A stretch of 64,000 nucleotides of DNA from NCBI GenBank assembly GCA_910586985.1, contig CAJUKK010000007.1:1-64000 (forward strand), in the 5' to 3' direction. Position 1 is the first letter of the stretch. Each line of letters begins with the position of its first letter. The DNA is from an uncultured Christensenellaceae bacterium. GTDB lineage: Bacteria > Bacillota > Clostridia > Christensenellales > Borkfalkiaceae. The notes under the pieces were generated by a model. It was not told the DNA's origin and did not search any database. It worked only from the letters and a program-made list of their open reading frames with translations. Positions 6,555 to 14,780 of this stretch are shown piece by piece. The translations under genes were made by a program, and so were the position numbers.

Positions 6555-7082
6555 TCAGATTTTTACGATATAATCGGATTTCCTCGCGACAGTCGCAGGA
6601 AGTTTGACTGTAGGGTTGGAGTATCCGAGTGCGAGCGCCCCAACGCCGCGCAATGTTTCGGGCAACCCCCATTTGCGGAGAAGCGCCTTACCTTTTTCGC
6701 CGTCAAAAATTTCACGTTCGCGGTGTACCCATACGGAACCGAGTCCCAAAGCGTGTGCGGCGAGCATCATGTTTTCCAGCACGCAACTCCCGTCTTCCAC
6801 AAAAGTACTTGCTTTCCCGTCCGCAAGCACGAGAATTACAATCGGTGCCCCGTAATACGGATCGGTATCTTTTCCCATGACTTCGGCATTGAGGCAAGCT
6901 ATTTCTTTGCGGTAGACAGGATCTTTGATAGCGATAATAATGGGCGATTGCCTGCCGCCTCCCGTAGGGGCGTATGTTCCAGCTTCCAACACAGCTTCAA
7001 GTAGTCCGTCGGGAACACCCTTTTCGCTGAATGAGCGAATGCTTCTTCTTGTTTTGATTGCCTGCAAAACTTCGTTTTCCAT
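6555..7082 (-). CDS. Nitroreductase family protein
   Basis: A 175-residue FMN-dependent oxidoreductase-like protein: AIKTRRSIRSFSEKGVP near the N-terminus is the FMN-phosphate-binding signature, followed by APTGGGRQS, and GLGSVWVHRE in the second half. The family reduces nitro groups, quinones and flavins with NAD(P)H, usually as a dimer in the cytoplasm. The start at 7082 has GGAGGT 7 nt upstream; a longer frame to 7211 only reads through the promoter and leader hairpin. It forms a two-gene unit with the MATE transporter, consistent with a drug or xenobiotic response. The natural substrate is not predictable. Confidence 0.88.
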   Translation of the reverse strand: MENEVLQAIKTRRSIRSFSEKGVPDGLLEAVLEAGTYAPTGGGRQSPIIIAIKDPVYRKEIACLNAEVMGKDTDPYYGAPIVILVLADGKASTFVEDGSCVLENMMLAAHALGLGSVWVHREREIFDGEKGKALLRKWGLPETLRGVGALALGYSNPTVKLPATVARKSDYIVKI

Positions 7083-7102
7083 AAAAATTACCTCCATAGC
7101 AT

Positions 7103-7137
7103 AAAAAAACGCCACACAGCTTAAATGCTCTGTGGCG
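7103..7137 (-). terminator. Attenuator-like terminator in the nitroreductase-MATE leader
   Basis: On the minus strand an 11-bp stem with one mismatch (7127-7137 with 7110-7120), a 6-nt loop and a run of seven T. It lies between the promoter and the nitroreductase ribosome binding site, so the operon is only expressed when this signal is bypassed. A short dyad GATGA-G-TCATC precedes it. Confidence 0.7.
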
Positions 7138-7182
7138 AAAAGATGACTCATCAGGAAAAATCCACAACGATTTTCATAAATT

Positions 7183-7211
7183 ATTATACTGTCGGGAAAA
7201 ATGTTTGTCAA
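7183..7211 (-). promoter_or_regulatory. Consensus promoter of the nitroreductase-MATE operon
   Basis: On the minus strand TTGACA (7206-7211), 17-bp spacer, TATAAT (7183-7188). Both boxes are perfect. Transcription would begin near 7176 and cross the leader hairpin. Confidence 0.88.
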
Positions 7212-7325
7212 GTATTTCTTAGCGGCTTTTGAAAAATTACGCTGAGTGGAATCTTTCGATGCTATGATTGCTATCCTTATAGGCTTATGAAAAGCGTTTT
7301 TTGGTAAAACATCTGAAAATAAAAA

Positions 7326-7358
7326 ACCGCCGATAGAGCAAAATGCTCTATCGGCGGT
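7326..7358 (-). terminator. Terminator beside a decayed mobile-element gene
   Basis: Fifteen-bp perfect stem (7326-7340 with 7344-7358) with a 3-nt loop; on the minus strand it is followed by T6. It lies between the gene remnant at 7484-7639 and the nitroreductase promoter, and would end minus-strand transcripts from the remnant. Bases 7359-7483 show no gene. Confidence 0.8.
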
Positions 7359-7483
7359 CGCCGTTTATTATTCTTCTATGTACGGCTACCTAACTTGATT
7401 AGGTTTTATATCTATTCATTTATATACCGCACGCTATGGCGGTTTGCTTGTTCCGTCTTTTTCAACGGCTATCCCTATACGCT

Positions 7484-7639
7484 TTAACGGGATTCTTGCT
7501 TATTAAGTTTGTTATTCTGTTGTCGTTGTTGCCTTTCGGCTTGCCACGCCGCAAACTCTCTTTTTCCTCCTTCAGTTTCAAAATAGGCTTGAATAGCGGG
7601 TGAACACTCTATTAAGTTTTGAACCGTATGCGTCCAGAA
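7484..7639 (-). pseudogene. C-terminal remnant of an accessory-element protein
   Basis: An open stretch of 51 codons on the minus strand ending at a TAA, with no start codon and a stop just upstream. The translation (ECSPAIQAYFETEGG then a Q/R/N-rich tail) reads like the soluble C-terminus of a larger protein and not like random frame: it is helical, polar and followed by a terminator. A similar tail feels familiar from mobilizable elements, but I cannot name the family. It supports the idea that this zone is a graveyard of inserted DNA. Confidence 0.35.
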
Positions 7640-7653
7640 TCAATAGAGTGTTC
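7602..7653. repeat. 12-bp inverted repeat with 28-nt spacing
   Basis: GAACACTCTATT (7602-7613) and its exact complement (7642-7653) flank 28 nt. No T run of terminator quality follows. It overlaps the upstream end of the gene remnant and may mark an old insertion junction or a structured leader. Confidence 0.5.
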
Positions 7654-7672
7654 TTTCATTTGCGTGAATTTT

Positions 7673-7695
7673 AAGCCCGTTTCACGGGCTTTTTT
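7673..7695 (+). terminator. Terminator-like hairpin on the plus strand
   Basis: AAGCCCGT-TTC-ACGGGCTT followed by T6. No intact plus-strand gene precedes it, so it is probably left over from a lost gene. Confidence 0.7.
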
Positions 7696-7850
7696 AAGTT
7701 TTTATAAATTTTCTAATTTAGACGCTTTTTCTAAAAAAGCGCAATTTTGCAATATAAACCGCTGAAAAGTTTATATCTGAACCCCTGCTGTCCTATTTCT
7801 ATTCTACTGATTTATAATAATCGTTATCCAACACTAGTTTCTCCGCCGTC

Positions 7851-8078
7851 CGAGCAACCCGCAAATATTATGCACATCAAACTGCAAATATAGCGGGAGC
7901 AGATGCCGTTGCCTGCGTTAAATCATCTTGTTACAATTTGTGCAAAGCAAATTACGAGGTTTACTTTTTATCTGAATGCATTACAAGTTACGATAAAAAG
8001 AAGATTCCTGATATCTTACAATATTACAAAGATAAAGGTTGTCACGTCACCGTTTTAAAAGACCTGCTAAATAAATAA
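7851..8078 (+). pseudogene. Isochorismatase-family hydrolase, C-terminal fragment
   Basis: A 75-codon open stretch without a start codon, preceded by in-frame stops. The translation contains ADAVACVKSSCYNLCKANYE and then VYFLSECITSYDKKKIPDIL, which match the part of cysteine hydrolases (isochorismatase/nicotinamidase-like) that carries the catalytic cysteine after a VxxC pattern, plus the downstream helix and final strand. The N-terminal two thirds, with the catalytic Asp and Lys, are missing. It ends just before the terminator of the miaB operon. The homology call rests on pattern recognition only. Confidence 0.55.
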
Positions 8079-8105
8079 AAGAGAGACGAAAATAATTCGC
8101 CTCTC
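8073..8105 (-). terminator. Terminator of the miaB-mutS-mutL-miaA operon
   Basis: On the minus strand a 10-bp stem with one mismatch (8096-8105 with 8081-8090), 5-nt loop, then TTTTATTTATTT. It starts 34 nt after the ynbB-type stop. Confidence 0.75.
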
Positions 8106-8139
8106 CTCAATAACTATTTTAGTTATAACACGCGTTTTA

Positions 8140-9360
8140 TTAAATCAATTTGGACAATATATGTTTTACCGTTAATTTACAATGCTCGTAAGTAAGTCCG
8201 CCCTGAAAATAGGCTACGTACGGCTCACGGATTGGAGCATCCGCTGAAAGTTCTATGCTGGCGCCTGCCACAAAAGTACCTGCCGCCATAATGACTTTGC
8301 AGTCATACCCAGGCATATCCCAAGCCTCTAATTTTACAAAACTATCTACAGGCGAGCATTCCTGCACGCTCTGAATAAAATCGGTAAGCTGCCTCTCTGT
8401 TTCAAACCGTACCGCACGCGTAATGTCCGCAGGAGTATGGTCAAGCGCAGGGAAATTTTCATAGCCGAGCGCGCCAAGACATGCTCCGATAAGCAATCCC
8501 CCTTTCAACGATTGCGCAACAACGTGCGGCGCAAGAAAAAATCCTTGAAAGTATTGTTGATATCCGTATGCATAGGAGCCGATCTCACCGCCGACCGAAG
8601 GCGCAGTCAAACGATTTTCGACAAGCTTTAAAAAGATTTCCTTTCCCGCGATATAACCGCCTGTGGGCGCTAACCCGCCTCCCGGATTTTTAATAAGCGA
8701 TCCTACGATCAGATCGGCGCCGACTTCTGTCGGTTCGCGCGTTTCAACAAATTCCCCGTAACAGTTATCAACGAAAATACATCCCGTAAATCCATGACTC
8801 CGAACAACCGAACACATTTCACCGATCTCGTCTATCGTAAAAGCATCGCGCAAATCATACCCACGGGAACGTTGGATATAAATCATATCATGGGCATTCT
8901 CTTTAACAGCTGCCTCTACCGCAGCAAAATTAACCTTTCCCGATTCTGAAAGAGGGACAACATCGCACGAAATCCCGAAGTCTTTAAGCGACCCGTTTCC
9001 CTCTCCCCAAATAACGCCGCGAATCGTATCATAAGGCATTCCCGTTATACACAACACTTTTTGATTTGGACGAAGCACGCCAAATAAAGCAACCGTGAGC
9101 GCATGCGTTCCGCTGAGGATCGCGGGCGAAACAATTGCCGCCTCTGCGCCGAACGAAAGCGCAAAGATGCGCCCGAGTTTTTCACGCCCCTCGTCTCCGT
9201 AGCCGTAACCCGTAGACCCGTTAAAATGCCTTAAAGCAATCTGTTCTTTTTTAAACGCATTTAATACTTTTTCCTGATTGCTGACGGCTATCTCGTCAAT
9301 CCGTGCAAAATGTTTTTTTAGGCGCTCTTCCTGCGCCGCAATAAGCTCAATCGCGTTCAT
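8140..9360 (-). CDS. Methionine gamma-lyase-like PLP protein (YnbB / aluminium-resistance family)
   Basis: A 406-residue PLP-dependent fold type I protein. The predicted Schiff-base lysine is K224 in GSLIKNPGGG; FVDNCYGEF supplies the aspartate that pairs with the pyridine nitrogen, and RHFNGSTGYGYGD is a substrate-loop signature of this family. It is the family placed next to miaA and often glnR in Bacillota and annotated as aluminium resistance or methionine gamma-lyase-like. Its real reaction is uncertain; C-S or C-C lyase chemistry on amino acids is likely. It overlaps miaA by 14 nt and is the last gene of the operon. Confidence 0.88.
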   Translation of the reverse strand: MNAIELIAAQEERLKKHFARIDEIAVSNQEKVLNAFKKEQIALRHFNGSTGYGYGDEGREKLGRIFALSFGAEAAIVSPAILSGTHALTVALFGVLRPNQKVLCITGMPYDTIRGVIWGEGNGSLKDFGISCDVVPLSESGKVNFAAVEAAVKENAHDMIYIQRSRGYDLRDAFTIDEIGEMCSVVRSHGFTGCIFVDNCYGEFVETREPTEVGADLIVGSLIKNPGGGLAPTGGYIAGKEIFLKLVENRLTAPSVGGEIGSYAYGYQQYFQGFFLAPHVVAQSLKGGLLIGACLGALGYENFPALDHTPADITRAVRFETERQLTDFIQSVQECSPVDSFVKLEAWDMPGYDCKVIMAAGTFVAGASIELSADAPIREPYVAYFQGGLTYEHCKLTVKHILSKLI

Positions 9361-10258
9361 ATAGCTCTACCGTCTCCCGCGCCATTTCTTTTATTTCCTT
9401 TGGCGTTATCCAACATAAATTTTTCATTTTTTTAAAAAAAGTAAGTTGCCGTTTTGCGTAATTTCTTGTATTTTTCTTTATTATGTCTGACAAAGTACTC
9501 AAATTACCGCCTGTTTTTAAATTTTCGACCACTTCTTTATATCCAATCCCTTGCATACACTGCGCATGTTCCGGAATCCCGCTCTCCAAGAGACCTTGTA
9601 CTTCCTCAATCAATCCGTTGCTCATCATTTCGTCGACTCTTTGTTCGATCCGGCGATACAATTCGTCCCGCTGATAATCAACGGCTACCGCAAGATACGA
9701 AAAACGCGGTGCTTCCCCATCGTTCTGAGCAGACTTTTTGCACCCTGTACTTTCAAAAATTTCCAAAGCGCGGATCACGCGCTTTACATCGTTAAAGTGT
9801 AATTTCTCCGCGCTTTCGGGATCGATCGCCCGTAATCGTTCATGTAAAGATTCTCGCCCCTCCTCTTTGACGAGGAGTTCGTATTTCTTTCGTATCTCTT
9901 CGTTTGCAGGAACGTTTCCGAAAGAACTTTTAAACAGCACGGCATTCATATAAAACGCAGTCCCTCCGCAGAGAATGGGAACCTTTCCCCGAGCAAGAAT
10001 ATCATTGACGGCGGAAATAGCAAGATTCTCATAATCGCTGACGGAAAAATTTTCTTTCGGGTCGCAAACGTCTATCAAATGATGCACAACGCCGTCCATT
10101 TCCGTTACGGTAGGCTTCGCCGTACCGATATTCAGACCTCGATATACGAGAAGGGCGTCAGAAGACACAACTTCACCGTCCAGCAACTTTGCGCACGCCA
10201 CGGCAAGCGGGGTTTTTCCCGTTGCCGTCGCTCCGCCAACGCACAGAAGTTTTTTCAT
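9347..10258 (-). CDS. miaA: tRNA dimethylallyltransferase MiaA
   Basis: 303 residues. The N-terminal P-loop GGATATGKT (8-16), the DALLVYRGLNIGTAKP segment and DVKRVIRALEI are diagnostic. The enzyme moves a dimethylallyl group from DMAPP to N6 of A37 in tRNAs reading codons that start with U, making i6A37. The product is the substrate of MiaB, encoded first in the same operon. The start overlaps the mutL stop by 4 nt, so translation is coupled. Confidence 0.97.
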   Translation of the reverse strand: MKKLLCVGGATATGKTPLAVACAKLLDGEVVSSDALLVYRGLNIGTAKPTVTEMDGVVHHLIDVCDPKENFSVSDYENLAISAVNDILARGKVPILCGGTAFYMNAVLFKSSFGNVPANEEIRKKYELLVKEEGRESLHERLRAIDPESAEKLHFNDVKRVIRALEIFESTGCKKSAQNDGEAPRFSYLAVAVDYQRDELYRRIEQRVDEMMSNGLIEEVQGLLESGIPEHAQCMQGIGYKEVVENLKTGGNLSTLSDIIKKNTRNYAKRQLTFFKKMKNLCWITPKEIKEMARETVELYERD

Positions 10259-12144
10259 ACGATCCTCTTAAACAGCTTCTCAATTTCCCGACGAGCCATT
10301 TTTACCGCAACGGGACGACCATGCGGACATTTTAAACCAACATCTCCTTCCATTTTTTGCATTAGCGATTTTATTTCGCCGTCGGTAAGCTTTTCACCGC
10401 CTTTTACCGCCGCTTTACATGCCGCGCCCGCCAACTTATCCTTTAAAATATCGTCCAACTTAATTGCGCGCAGTGTCTCCATAGACGAAAGCACTTCTTG
10501 AAAAAATCCGTTAAAATCAATATCTTTTAAATCGACGGGAACAGCCGAAACTTTAAAGCTTGCACCGCCAAACTCTTCGATCTCAAAACCGAGATCGCGT
10601 AAAAGCGCCAGATTCTGCAATAGAAAGGAATATTCTTGTGCGTTTGCGTTGATGACGTACGGACAGAGCATAGGCTGCGAGACAACCGCCCGATGATTGA
10701 CCGCCTCTCGTAATTTATCGTAAATGAGCCGTTCGTGCGCGGCATGCTGATCGATAAAATACGCATCGTCGCCCCGTTCATATATCAGATAGGTATGGAA
10801 AAGCTCCCCTTTGTATTCGAGCGATGCAACGTCAAATTTTTCCCGTCCCTTATCAAGCGTTTCGAGATATTTTTTATTTTCCGCAAAATAATCCTCCTGC
10901 GGTTGTTCTCGTGATGCGTTGACTTCGAATATATTTCGTTCTTCACTCTCGCCAAAACGCGGTTTAAACCCGCCCTCTTTCACGGGAGAAAGATCAAATT
11001 CAAGTTCTTTTTTTGCCTGCTCGTAATTCATTCTCGGCGGTTCAGAGTCCGATTTATGCACAACGTGAGGAGGTTTAACCTCCTGCGGCGCAACCGAAAC
11101 AGGACGCTCAATAACGGGTGAAACCGCTTGTTTATCGTCTGTTACCGTATATTCGAGCGCCCGTGCGCTCCCGTCAAGCACCGCCGAAACGATTGAATAA
11201 ACAAATCCGAAAACGATCCGGTTATCGGCAAAACGAACGTCCGTTTTATTCGGGTGCACGTTCACGTCTAAAATCTCGGGCGGCACTTCCAGAAACAGCA
11301 CATAAAAAGGGAACTGCCGTTTCATGAGGTATGCGCCGTATGCATTCGTGATCGCCGTTGCAACAGTTTGATTGATTACATAACGCCCGTTCACAAACAA
11401 ATTCGCATAACTGCGGTTGGATTTGCTGAAATTTTGGTTACCGATAAATCCTTTTAAGGAAAGTCCGTGTTTTTCAGCAGATATTTCCAATACATTTTCA
11501 AGAATGCCTGCGCCGTAAACGGCGGCAAGCGCGGCTTTGAGTCCGTCGCCGAGCGAACGGTATTTAACGCGCCCGTCGATATAATAGGTGAATGCAATTT
11601 CAGGACGCGAAAGAATAAAACGTGCAACCATTGCCGCAATATCTCCGTCTTCCTGACTGTCGCTTTTTAAAAATTTCCTGCGGGCAGGGGTATTAAAAAA
11701 CACTTCTCCCACGGTTACGACAGTGCCGTCTGCACCTGCGTCCTCCTTCACAGCCCCCATTTTTCCGCCTTCCGACGAGAGCGAGTACGCTTTTCCGTTT
11801 TTGGTTTTTGAAAGTATCTTCATGCGGGATACGGAAGCAATCGAGGCGATTGCCTCGCCGCGGAATCCCAACGTTAAAATTCGCTCGAGATCATTCGCCG
11901 TACTCAATTTACTTGTTGCATGCGGCAAAAATGCGCGCGGAAGATCGTCAAAAGAAATCCCTCCACCGTTATCCGTAATACGAATGAGTTGTTTTCCGCC
12001 CCCTTCCGTTTCAATGGTAATTTCCGTTGCGCCTGCGTCGATTGCATTCTCCACAAGCTCTTTTACAACGGAATACGGTCTGTCAACCACTTCTCCCGCC
12101 GCTATTTTATTGTAAACGTCCGCAGTTAAAACATTGATTTTCAT
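10255..12144 (-). CDS. mutL: DNA mismatch repair protein MutL
   Basis: 629 residues. The GHKL ATPase domain shows ENAIDAGA, DNGGGI and GFRGEAIASI. The C-terminal domain has DQHAAHERLIYD, ACKAAVKGGE and CPHGRPVA, the metal-binding motifs of the endonuclease form found in bacteria lacking MutH; the second glutamate of the DQHA(X)2E(X)4E motif is an aspartate here. A low-complexity charged linker separates the domains. It couples MutS mismatch recognition to strand incision. It lies 20 nt after mutS and overlaps miaA by 4 nt. Confidence 0.97.
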   Translation of the reverse strand: MKINVLTADVYNKIAAGEVVDRPYSVVKELVENAIDAGATEITIETEGGGKQLIRITDNGGGISFDDLPRAFLPHATSKLSTANDLERILTLGFRGEAIASIASVSRMKILSKTKNGKAYSLSSEGGKMGAVKEDAGADGTVVTVGEVFFNTPARRKFLKSDSQEDGDIAAMVARFILSRPEIAFTYYIDGRVKYRSLGDGLKAALAAVYGAGILENVLEISAEKHGLSLKGFIGNQNFSKSNRSYANLFVNGRYVINQTVATAITNAYGAYLMKRQFPFYVLFLEVPPEILDVNVHPNKTDVRFADNRIVFGFVYSIVSAVLDGSARALEYTVTDDKQAVSPVIERPVSVAPQEVKPPHVVHKSDSEPPRMNYEQAKKELEFDLSPVKEGGFKPRFGESEERNIFEVNASREQPQEDYFAENKKYLETLDKGREKFDVASLEYKGELFHTYLIYERGDDAYFIDQHAAHERLIYDKLREAVNHRAVVSQPMLCPYVINANAQEYSFLLQNLALLRDLGFEIEEFGGASFKVSAVPVDLKDIDFNGFFQEVLSSMETLRAIKLDDILKDKLAGAACKAAVKGGEKLTDGEIKSLMQKMEGDVGLKCPHGRPVAVKMARREIEKLFKRIV

Positions 12145-12164
12145 AACACACTCCTCTCAATCGG

Positions 12165-14726
12165 TCAAATTTTCCCTTTCCACTCCGAAAGGAGCTGTAA
12201 AGCCTGTATCGGCGTCAGCGCATTCACGTCGATTCCTTTTAACTCTTCTTCAATGGCAGAAGGTTCTTGCGCAAACGCCTCTTCGGCGACTACTTCGTCT
12301 CTGCTGCCGATTAAATCCTTTTTCTCCAAAGAACGTAAAATAACTTTTGCGCGAGAAGTCACCTCCGACGGCACGCCCGCAAGCGCGGCAACTTCGATTC
12401 CGAAACTTCTCGACGCGCCGCCGCGCACGATTTTTCGAAGAAACACGACGTTTCCGCCGATTTCCCTTACGTTAATCTTATAGTTTTTTACACCGTCAAG
12501 TTTTCCCTCCAACTCGGTCAATTCATGATAGTGGGTCGCAAACAAGGTCTTTGCCCGAATTTCGTTTGTCAAGTGTTCAATGACCGCCCATGCAATGGAC
12601 AATCCGTCGTACGTGCTCGTCCCGCGCCCGACCTCGTCTAAAATTAAAAGACTGCGCCCCGTCGCGCCGCGTAAAATAGTAGCGACTTCGGTCATTTCCA
12701 CCATGAACGTACTGCGGTCGAGAATCAGATTATCGCTCGCGCCGATCCGCGTAAAAATACGATCGCACAACGGAATTTTTGCGTCCGTTGCAGGTACGAA
12801 ACTACCGATATGCGACATGAGCACAATAAGCGCAACCTGTCTCAGATACGTGCTCTTTCCCGCCATATTCGGGCCCGTAAGAATCATCGTACGGTTTTCC
12901 CCCTCGTCCAATGCGCAATCGTTCGGTACGAACCGTTCGCGGGAAATCGCCTCCACCACCGGATGCCTGCCGTCTTTAATCATAAGTTCGCCGTTCTCTA
13001 AAATCCGGGGACGGCTATATTTATTTTCACGCGCAACTTCCGCAAAAGACAAAAAGGTATCGAGCATTGCAACCGACTCCGCGATCTGCTGAAAAACGGG
13101 AATGTTTCTAAGCAGAATCTGCGTAATTTCCGAAAACAGCTGAGCTTCCAACCGCTGCGCCTCTTCGTCGCTCCCAAGAATTTTTCTTTCAAGCGCGGTA
13201 AGTTCTTCCGTCGTATAACGTTCGCTTCCCGCAAGCGTCTGACGGCGGGTGTAACTGTAGGGAACACGATCTTTAAAAGAATTGGTGACTTCGATATAAT
13301 ATCCGAATACGCGGTTATAACCGATCTTTAACGTACGTATACCCGTTGCCTCGCGTTCGCGCGTCTCCATCTCGGCAAGCAAAACCGTACTGCGATTTTT
13401 TATATTTCTCAGTTCATCAAGCTCTTTATGATACCCTTCGCGAATATATCCGCCCTCTTTAGTCGTAGGCGGAGCGTCGGGATTGATCGCCCTGTCGAGA
13501 AGATCGCAAATCGCGCCCGTATCGGCAAGTCCCGCCAAAATATCGCGGATTGCCGAAGAATGAAAACCCGACAATTGCATTTTCACCGACGGGAGAAGAG
13601 AGAGGGAGTGCGAGAGCGATATGCAGTCGCGCGGACGTAAATTTCCGTTACTGATTCGACCCGTCAACCGTTCGATATCGCCCATACCGCCGAGCGTATC
13701 CAGAAGCCCCATTCTTACGACCGTCGCATTCGAAAGCTCCTCCACCGCATCGAGCCGCCGCTCGATCGCCGCCTTATCAAATAACGGAGAAACGATCATC
13801 TGCGCAAGTTTCCTCGCCCCCATACCAGTTTTCGTGCGATCAAGCAACCACAGGAGCGAACCGTAACGTTTTCCCTCCGCATTATTCTTAATAAGCTCGA
13901 GATTGCGCACAGCATTGCGATCAAGCGTCATATACCCCTTACTTGCAATAACACGCAAATTGTTAAGATTCTTCAACGCATGTTTTTGCGTTTCTCTGAG
14001 ATAATCGACAAGTGCACCCGCAGCAAGCGTCGCCGCAGACTTTTCCCCAAGTCCGAGCGTTTCGACGGATGCAACGGAAAATTGTTCTTTTAAACACTTT
14101 TCCGCGCTCGGACGGCCGAACGCCCACGGCACATAGCAGGAAAAAGGCGGCAAAGCCCCCCTCTCCACCTCCGCTTTATCTTTAACCGCAAGTAAAAGCT
14201 CATCGTTACATATAACTTCCGCAGGCGCAAGTCCGAAAAGACGCGTTAAAAGCTTTTCTTCGTTCTCCTCCTCGCTTGCGCAAAATTCTCCCGTTGTGAT
14301 ATCCGCCCAGGCAAGCGCGTATCTGCCCTGCACAAGACATCCGCATACGATATAATTGTTCTTTTTTTCATCGAGCAATCCCTCTTCGATCAGCGTCCCT
14401 GCCGAAACAATGCGTATTACGTCGCGCTCGACGATACCTTTCCCCGCCTTGGGATCGGATAATTGCTCGCAAATTGCCACCTTTTCCCCGAGCGAAACAA
14501 GTTTTGCAACGTATGTATCCGCCGCATGAAAGGGAATCCCGCACATAGGAGCGCGCTCTTTCATACCGCAATCCCGTCCAGTAAGCGTCAAATCAAGCAA
14601 TTTAGAAGCTCGAATCGCGTCGTCAAAAAACATCTCGTAAAAATCCCCGAGCCGATAAAAGAGAATGCAATCTTTATAATTCTCCTTCATCTTCAAATAA
14701 TGTTCCATCATTGGTGAAATACCCAT
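12165..14726 (-). CDS. mutS: DNA mismatch repair protein MutS
   Basis: 853 residues, full length for MutS1. The mismatch-binding wedge GDFYEMFFDDA lies near residue 27; the C-terminal ABC ATPase has Walker A GPNMAGKST, the DEVGRGTST Walker B/D-loop, and the TLFATHYHEL H-loop. It recognises mispairs as a dimer and recruits MutL. The start follows GGAGGAGAGG. It is the second gene of the operon, 54 nt after miaB. Confidence 0.97.
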   Translation of the reverse strand: MGISPMMEHYLKMKENYKDCILFYRLGDFYEMFFDDAIRASKLLDLTLTGRDCGMKERAPMCGIPFHAADTYVAKLVSLGEKVAICEQLSDPKAGKGIVERDVIRIVSAGTLIEEGLLDEKKNNYIVCGCLVQGRYALAWADITTGEFCASEEENEEKLLTRLFGLAPAEVICNDELLLAVKDKAEVERGALPPFSCYVPWAFGRPSAEKCLKEQFSVASVETLGLGEKSAATLAAGALVDYLRETQKHALKNLNNLRVIASKGYMTLDRNAVRNLELIKNNAEGKRYGSLLWLLDRTKTGMGARKLAQMIVSPLFDKAAIERRLDAVEELSNATVVRMGLLDTLGGMGDIERLTGRISNGNLRPRDCISLSHSLSLLPSVKMQLSGFHSSAIRDILAGLADTGAICDLLDRAINPDAPPTTKEGGYIREGYHKELDELRNIKNRSTVLLAEMETREREATGIRTLKIGYNRVFGYYIEVTNSFKDRVPYSYTRRQTLAGSERYTTEELTALERKILGSDEEAQRLEAQLFSEITQILLRNIPVFQQIAESVAMLDTFLSFAEVARENKYSRPRILENGELMIKDGRHPVVEAISRERFVPNDCALDEGENRTMILTGPNMAGKSTYLRQVALIVLMSHIGSFVPATDAKIPLCDRIFTRIGASDNLILDRSTFMVEMTEVATILRGATGRSLLILDEVGRGTSTYDGLSIAWAVIEHLTNEIRAKTLFATHYHELTELEGKLDGVKNYKINVREIGGNVVFLRKIVRGGASRSFGIEVAALAGVPSEVTSRAKVILRSLEKKDLIGSRDEVVAEEAFAQEPSAIEEELKGIDVNALTPIQALQLLSEWKGKI

Positions 14727-14780
14727 TCCTCTCCTCCGTTTTTCCTCAATTGTTTTGCCAATACGGCATACCCCTTTCCC

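Noticed and set aside
7140..7177. Hammerhead-like CTGATGAG core and an 8-codon leader peptide in the nitroreductase leader
   Set aside because: No GAAA partner or three-stem fold accompanies the core, and the ATG of the peptide falls on the expected transcription start without a ribosome binding site.
12580..13092. Long open frames opposite mutS, carB, argJ and other core genes
   Set aside because: These are antisense shadows of well-recognised genes, rich in Ser/Arg/Thr and without start signals.
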